DNA from: Lactobacillaceae bacterium UBA639
GTDB taxonomy: Bacteria; Bacillota; Bacilli; Lactobacillales; Lactobacillaceae
Direction: 5' to 3'
NCBI GenBank assembly: GCA_002299975.1
Contig: DBOT01000097.1
Span: 2,773-12,144, forward strand
DNA: 9,372 nt
The notes under the pieces are model-generated. The model was given only the letters and a program-made list of their open reading frames with translations. It made no database searches and had not been told where the DNA came from. Of this stretch, positions 5,863 through 9,372 are shown piece after piece. The position numbers were made by a program, and so were the translations under genes. Position 1 is the first letter of the stretch; each line of letters starts with the position of its first letter.

Positions 5863-7230
5863 ATGGCAAAACGTAACGCAATTATTTTGGCAGCTGGTAA
5901 GGGGACGCGGATGCGCTCCAAGCTCTACAAGGTCCTCCACCAGGTATGTGGTAAGACCATGGTGGACCATGTCTTGACGCAACTTGAGAAGGCTCACATC
6001 GAAAACATCATCACGGTGGTTGGCTTCGGTGCTAAGACCGTCGAAGAGAGCCTCGGTCACCGGACCCGCTATGTCCTGCAGAAGCAACAACTGGGGACTG
6101 GTCACGCGGTTATGCAGACCAAGGACATCCTGGGTGACATTGATGGTGAGACCATCATTGTCAGTGGGGACACTCCACTGTTCCGGGCGGAAACCTTTGA
6201 GAAGCTCTTCCAGTACCATGAACAACGTCATGCTGCTGCTACGATCCTGACTTCCGTTGCCCCAGACCCAACTGGCTATGGTCGGATTGTCCGCAACGAT
6301 ATCGGCATTGTGGAACGGATCGTCGAACAAAAGGACGCCAACGTTCAAGAACAGGCAATCAAGGAAATCAACACCGGGGTTTACTGCTTCGATAACAAGA
6401 AGCTCTTCGCTGCCTTGAACAAGATTAATAACGATAACGCCCAGGGTGAATACTACCTGACCGATGTTATTGGTATTCTGAAGAGCGAAAACGAAATTGT
6501 GACGGCCTACAAGATGGATGACTTTGACGAGTCCATGGGGGTTAATGACCGGGTTGCCCTCGCCCGGGCTAACAAGGTAATGCGTGACCGGATCAACAAG
6601 CACTGGATGCAAGAAGGGGTCTCAATGATTGATCCTGACACTACCTACATCGATGCCGATGTTACCTTAGGCCGGGATACGGTTCTGGAAGGCAACGTGG
6701 TCCTCAAGGGAAAGACGGTCATCGGTAACGACTGCTACATCAGTGCGGGTTCCCGGATCATTGACTCCACGATTCACGATGGGGTTAAGATTACCTCTTC
6801 GACTCTGGAAAGTGCTGAGATGCACAACGGTAGTGACATTGGTCCAAACAGTCACCTGCGTCCAGAAGCCGAGATCGGTGAAAATGTCCACATCGGTAAC
6901 TTCTGTGAAGTCAAGAAGGCCTACATTGGCGAAGGCACCAAGGTTGGTCACCTGACCTACATCGGTAACGCGACCCTGGGTAAGAACATCAACGTCGGCT
7001 GTGGGGTTGTCTTTGTCAACTACGACGGGACCAACAAGCACCACACCAACGTCGGCGACCACGCCTTCATCGGCAGCAATAGTAACCTGGTTGCGCCAGT
7101 TAACATCGCCAAGGATGCCTTCATTGCGGCTGGTTCCACGATCACTGACAGTGTTGAACAATACGACATGGCGATTGCTCGGGCACGGCAGGTCAACAAG
7201 AAGGATTACGCCAAGAAGCTACCGTGGTAA
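5863..7230 (+). CDS. glmU: Bifunctional N-acetylglucosamine-1-phosphate uridyltransferase / glucosamine-1-phosphate acetyltransferase
   Basis: GlmU acetylates glucosamine-1-phosphate with acetyl-CoA and then couples the product to UTP, giving UDP-GlcNAc for peptidoglycan and teichoic acid synthesis in the cytosol. The 455-residue length is standard. The N-terminal uridyltransferase half shows LAAGKGTRM (9-17), [35 protein letters not shown] and EINTGVY. A linker around [15 protein letters not shown] leads to the left-handed beta-helix of hexapeptide repeats. The acetyltransferase half has [21 protein letters not shown], the catalytic His363 in KVGHLTYIG (same number as in E. coli), and [11 protein letters not shown] 5863 is chosen because [12 protein letters not shown] matches family starts and GGAG (5847-5850) lies 12 bases upstream; the in-frame ATG 5845 would have almost no spacing from an upstream site. 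Probably co-transcribed with purR; no terminator is visible before prs. Confidence 0.97.
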   Translation: MAKRNAIILAAGKGTRMRSKLYKVLHQVCGKTMVDHVLTQLEKAHIENIITVVGFGAKTVEESLGHRTRYVLQKQQLGTGHAVMQTKDILGDIDGETIIVSGDTPLFRAETFEKLFQYHEQRHAAATILTSVAPDPTGYGRIVRNDIGIVERIVEQKDANVQEQAIKEINTGVYCFDNKKLFAALNKINNDNAQGEYYLTDVIGILKSENEIVTAYKMDDFDESMGVNDRVALARANKVMRDRINKHWMQEGVSMIDPDTTYIDADVTLGRDTVLEGNVVLKGKTVIGNDCYISAGSRIIDSTIHDGVKITSSTLESAEMHNGSDIGPNSHLRPEAEIGENVHIGNFCEVKKAYIGEGTKVGHLTYIGNATLGKNINVGCGVVFVNYDGTNKHHTNVGDHAFIGSNSNLVAPVNIAKDAFIAAGSTITDSVEQYDMAIARARQVNKKDYAKKLPW

Positions 7231-7242
7231 TTTCAGTTTTGC

Positions 7243-7271
7243 TTGCTTTTTAACAGGCGGCTCTATATGAT
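7243..7271 (+). promoter_or_regulatory. Promoter of prs
   Basis: TTGCTT (7243-7248) and TATGAT (7266-7271) have a 17-base spacer. Transcription would start near 7278, giving a leader of about 70 bases. Since no terminator lies between glmU and prs, prs may be expressed both from here and by read-through. Confidence 0.7.
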
Positions 7272-7347
7272 AGAAAAGGATAGAATATATCTTTATTAAT
7301 GAGCTAACCGTACGTCAGTAGCTATTTTATAAATTGCGGAGGATCTA

Positions 7348-8334
7348 ATGACACAGCATTATTCTGACTCTAATTTAAAAATCTTTGCGTTAAATTCTAA
7401 CCGCCCGTTGGCTGAGAAGATCGCAGAACACGTCGGCGTCGAACTGGGGAAGTTATCCGTTGACCGGTTTAGCGATGGTGAAATTCAGATCAACATCGAA
7501 GAGAGTGTGCGGGGTGACAACGTCTATGTCATCCAGTCCACTTCTGCACCAGTCAATGACAACCTGATGGAACTATTGATCATGGTGGATGCCCTGCGGC
7601 GGGCCAGTGCTAAGACTATTAACGTGGTTATGCCATACTATGGTTACGCACGGCAGGATCGGAAGGCACGGAGCCGGGAACCAATTACGGCTAAGCTGGT
7701 TGCTAATATGCTCCAAAACTCTGGGGTCGACCGGGTCATCGCCCTTGACCTGCACGCAGCTCAGATTCAGGGCTTCTTTGACATCCCAGTTGACCACCTG
7801 ATGGGGGCACCCCTGTTGGCAGAATACTTCATTCGTGAAGGGGTCGCTGACGATGCCGTGGTGATCTCACCTGACCACGGTGGGGTGACCCGGGCCCGGG
7901 CACTGGCTGAATTCTTGAAGTCACCAATTGCCATCATCGATAAGCGTCGTCCTCGTGCTAACGTTGCCCAGATCATGAACATCATTGGGAACGTTAAGGG
8001 GAAGAAGTGCATCATGATCGATGACATGATCGATACTGCCGGGACCATCACCCTTGGTGCCCAAGCGTTGATTGACGCTGGGGCCAAGGAAGTCTACGCT
8101 TCATGTACCCACGCGGTTCTTTCCGGTCCGGCCATTGAACGACTGGATAAGTCACCAATCAAGGAAGTGGTTGTGACGGACTCTATCAAGTTACCAGCCG
8201 AAAAGCAGATCAAGAAGATCAAGCAGGTTTCCGTTGCCCCACTGATTGCTGATGCGATCAAGCGGATCAACGAAAACCGGCCAGTCAGCCCTCTCTTTAA
8301 GCGGGTTTTCCAGAGTGCAGAATTAGAAAAGTAA
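7348..8334 (+). CDS. prs: Ribose-phosphate pyrophosphokinase (PRPP synthetase)
   Basis: Prs transfers pyrophosphate from ATP to ribose-5-phosphate, giving PRPP for purine, pyrimidine, histidine, tryptophan and NAD synthesis. The 328 residues fit class I enzymes (317 in B. subtilis), with a slightly longer N-terminus and a C-terminal [11 protein letters not shown] tail. Visible motifs: [16 protein letters not shown], the flexible catalytic loop [15 protein letters not shown], the [18 protein letters not shown] region, [15 protein letters not shown], and the PRPP-binding loop [12 protein letters not shown] with Asp225-Asp226. ATG 7348 follows GGAGG (7338-7342) by 5 bases. It sits downstream of purR-glmU as in B. 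subtilis. Its product PRPP is the ligand that controls PurR, so the gene links nucleotide supply to the regulator encoded nearby. A terminator follows directly. Confidence 0.97.
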   Translation: MTQHYSDSNLKIFALNSNRPLAEKIAEHVGVELGKLSVDRFSDGEIQINIEESVRGDNVYVIQSTSAPVNDNLMELLIMVDALRRASAKTINVVMPYYGYARQDRKARSREPITAKLVANMLQNSGVDRVIALDLHAAQIQGFFDIPVDHLMGAPLLAEYFIREGVADDAVVISPDHGGVTRARALAEFLKSPIAIIDKRRPRANVAQIMNIIGNVKGKKCIMIDDMIDTAGTITLGAQALIDAGAKEVYASCTHAVLSGPAIERLDKSPIKEVVVTDSIKLPAEKQIKKIKQVSVAPLIADAIKRINENRPVSPLFKRVFQSAELEK

Positions 8335-8341
8335 GGTAATT

Positions 8342-8378
8342 AACGACGTAATCGCGGATTAGTGGTTACGTCGTTTTT
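8342..8378 (+). terminator. Rho-independent terminator of prs
   Basis: AACGACGTAA (8342-8351) pairs perfectly with TTACGTCGTT (8366-8375). The stem can extend by four more pairs, two of them G-U, around the loop GGATTA. TTTTT ends at 8378. Its 3' end overlaps the expected -35 area of the next promoter. Confidence 0.92.
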
Positions 8379-8393
8379 CAAATTGGCTATTCA

Positions 8394-8402
8394 TGATATA
8401 AT
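8394..8402 (+). promoter_or_regulatory. Extended -10 promoter of the lipoprotein gene
   Basis: TGATATAAT is a perfect TGn plus TATAAT (8397-8402). The -35 position (8374-8380) falls in the U-tract of the prs terminator and reads only TTTTTCA, so the extended -10 probably carries recognition. The leader would be about 45 bases and contains the palindrome ATCTAGAT (8420-8427). Confidence 0.75.
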
Positions 8403-8452
8403 ATAAGTGAGTAGAATTTATCTAGATCTGGTAGATTAGGAGAGAACTAATT

Positions 8453-9190
8453 ATGAACAAAATAATAAAAAAGACGATTGTAGGGACCGCCGCACTGACG
8501 GTTTCCGTTTTGTTGGCGGCTTGTGGTCAACAGAGCACGACCAGCTCGTCGAGTAGTTCGTCTTCTAAGGTTCGTTCCTCAGAAAATGAATCGACCAAGG
8601 CATACCATTCTGCTAACCGCATGATCCGCAACCATGATTACCAAGGTGCTTATGATAAGCTGAATGCGGTTAATAACCGTTCTGGTCAGGCTGATAAGCT
8701 GAGTACTGACTTACAAAACTACATCAGTGCCAAGTCTGCCTATGACAATGGTAATTATGACCAGGCAGTCAGCAACCTGAAGAATCTGAAGTCCACTAGT
8801 CCGGCAATGCGGGACGCATATGCAAGTCTTCAGAACAAGATCACGAGTGCTAAGAAGAACAGTTACAGTAGTAGTAACAGCTCAACCACTAACGTTAGCC
8901 GGAACAGCAGTACAAGCTCAGCGGTTGCTAAGAATGGCAGCAGCCAGAGCAGTAGCACTACAGCGGCTAATGCTAATGTTGATAGCCAGACAAGTGACCA
9001 GATAGTTACCCAGTTTGCTAATAAGATGGGCTTTGCTGGTAGCAAGGGATATGAGATTATTCCAACGGCAAAGAACGGTAGTGTTTACCGGTTTGAAGTT
9101 CGGCAAAACAACCAAGACAACACGGTTGCCAGCATGATTGGCATTTACCAATACAACAGCCAGACTGGTGCGGTTACCAAATTGCAATAA
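8453..9190 (+). CDS. Lipoprotein with Ser/Thr linkers and TPR-like repeats, function unknown
   Basis: I do not recognise a named family for this 245-residue protein. It starts with a lysine-rich n-region and hydrophobic core ending in the lipobox LAAC, so Cys24 should be lipidated and the protein anchored on the outer face of the membrane. A Ser/Thr-rich spacer (28-47) follows. Residues about 49-115 hold two similar helical units, NRMIRNHDYQGAYDKL and KSAYDNGNYDQAVSNLKNL, which look like degenerate TPRs. A second Ser/Thr/Asn/Ala-rich linker (about 134-176) leads to a compact C-terminal domain (178-245) with GSVYRFEVRQNN and IGIYQYNSQTGAVTKL, reminiscent of small beta-rich secreted domains such as PepSY-like folds; that likeness is only impressionistic. 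ATG 8453 follows AGGAGA (8438-8443) by 9 bases. It is transcribed alone from its own promoter. A role in envelope protein interactions is a guess. Confidence 0.85.
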   Translation: MNKIIKKTIVGTAALTVSVLLAACGQQSTTSSSSSSSSKVRSSENESTKAYHSANRMIRNHDYQGAYDKLNAVNNRSGQADKLSTDLQNYISAKSAYDNGNYDQAVSNLKNLKSTSPAMRDAYASLQNKITSAKKNSYSSSNSSTTNVSRNSSTSSAVAKNGSSQSSSTTAANANVDSQTSDQIVTQFANKMGFAGSKGYEIIPTAKNGSVYRFEVRQNNQDNTVASMIGIYQYNSQTGAVTKLQ

Positions 9191-9208
9191 TAAGTTCAAC
9201 GAACAAGA

Positions 9209-9244
9209 AAGGGATCCGGTATTGTTGTGTACCGGATCCTTTTT
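9209..9244 (+). terminator. Rho-independent terminator of the lipoprotein gene
   Basis: GGATCCGGTA (9212-9221) pairs perfectly with TACCGGATCC (9230-9239) around TTGTTGTG; A-U and G-U pairs extend the base outward. TTTTT (9240-9244) follows. Only 18 bases separate it from the next start codon. Confidence 0.93.
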
Positions 9245-9262
9245 GTATGTGGGGGTAATGCT

Positions 9263-9372
9263 ATGTGTACTGTGATGACGATTGACCAAGAGCACCTGCT
9301 AGGGCGGACGATGGACTTTCCACCCCGGACGCCCTGGCACCTAACCTACCTACCACAAGGCTATCGGTGGCA
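9263..9372 (+). CDS. Choloylglycine hydrolase / penicillin V acylase family protein, N-terminal fragment
   Basis: Only the first 36 codons are in the window. The start MCTVMTI places a cysteine at position 2, the N-terminal nucleophile exposed after Met removal in the Ntn-hydrolase Cbah family. LGRTMDFP follows, giving Arg15 and Asp18 with the R-x-x-D spacing that bile salt hydrolases show at Arg18 and Asp21. There is no signal peptide, so the enzyme should be cytosolic. Members cleave linear amides such as conjugated bile salts, penicillin V or acyl-homoserine lactones; the fragment is too short to choose, though the TMDFPPRTPW segment looks more like the penicillin-acylase-like branch than typical BSH. 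ATG 9263 follows GGGGGT (9251-9256) by 6 bases. No convincing promoter fits between the preceding terminator and this start. Confidence 0.85.
   Translation, partial: MCTVMTIDQEHLLGRTMDFPPRTPWHLTYLPQGYRW

Noticed and set aside
5857..6612. 251-codon open frame on the minus strand opposite glmU
   Set aside because: It mirrors the codon pattern of glmU, lies wholly inside it and resembles no protein family; shadow frame.
6667..7161. Minus-strand frame rich in VTDVG-type repeats
   Set aside because: The repeats are the antisense image of the glmU hexapeptide beta-helix, not a separate repeat protein.
7302..7323. AGCTA ... TAGCT inverted repeat in the prs leader, considered as a riboswitch or attenuator
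   Set aside because: Only 5 bp with a 12-base loop, no U-tract and no recognisable aptamer; too weak to call.
8420..8436. ATCTAGAT and ATCTA/TAGAT repeats in the lipoprotein leader, considered as an operator
   Set aside because: Short AT-rich palindromes occur by chance and match no known regulator site that I can name.
8561..8938. Ser/Thr-rich AGC/AGT-repeat stretches, considered as tandem DNA repeats
   Set aside because: The codons are mixed and no fixed DNA unit repeats; this is protein low complexity only.

Overview
The window comes from a low-complexity-free, fairly G+C-rich lactic acid bacterium, most likely a Limosilactobacillus-type lactobacillus (fermentum/reuteri/pontis group). 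This rests on the Bacillota gene order, strong AGGAGG-type ribosome binding sites, heavy use of CGG arginine codons and CTG/GTC/ACC-ending codons, AT-rich intergenic promoters, and the protein variants themselves. The species call is inference. Everything reads on the + strand. There are eleven genes, two of them cut by the window edges, and no RNA gene, mobile element, CRISPR array or gene-free stretch longer than about 160 bases.

Layout. (1) Bases 1-1021: the tail of rnmV (5S rRNA maturation nuclease) overlaps rsmA/ksgA (16S rRNA dimethyltransferase) by one base. (2) 1051-1381: veg, a small conserved Bacillota gene with its own sigma-A-type promoter and a strong terminator. (3) 1409-2371: ispE with its own promoter and terminator; it encodes a GHMP kinase whose cytosine-pocket residues appear changed. 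(4) 2383-4893: a self-contained metal-uptake cassette, znuA-znuC-znuB, between its own promoter and terminator. A near-perfect Fur-family (Zur-like) operator lies between promoter and ribosome binding site. (5) 4921-7230: purR and glmU, 20 bases apart, preceded by an inverted pair of PurBox-like elements. (6) 7243-8378: prs (PRPP synthetase) with its own promoter and terminator. (7) 8394-9244: a Ser/Thr-rich lipoprotein of unknown function with an extended -10 promoter and a strong terminator. (8) 9263-9372: the first 36 codons of a choloylglycine hydrolase/penicillin V acylase family enzyme.

How it fits together. The order rnmV-rsmA-veg-ispE-purR-glmU-prs is the conserved Bacillota backbone known from Bacillus subtilis. 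The Bacillus genes yabG, sspF, yabJ and spoVG are missing, which suits a non-sporulating lineage, and the zinc cassette sits between ispE and purR. PurR senses PRPP, which the prs product makes two genes downstream, so sensor and ligand-producing enzyme share the locus. GlmU supplies UDP-GlcNAc for the cell wall.

I do not see an obviously new multi-gene system. The points most worth a second look are the Zur-like operator, the znuA product lacking a lipobox, the altered nucleotide pocket of the orphan IspE, and the unassigned lipoprotein.
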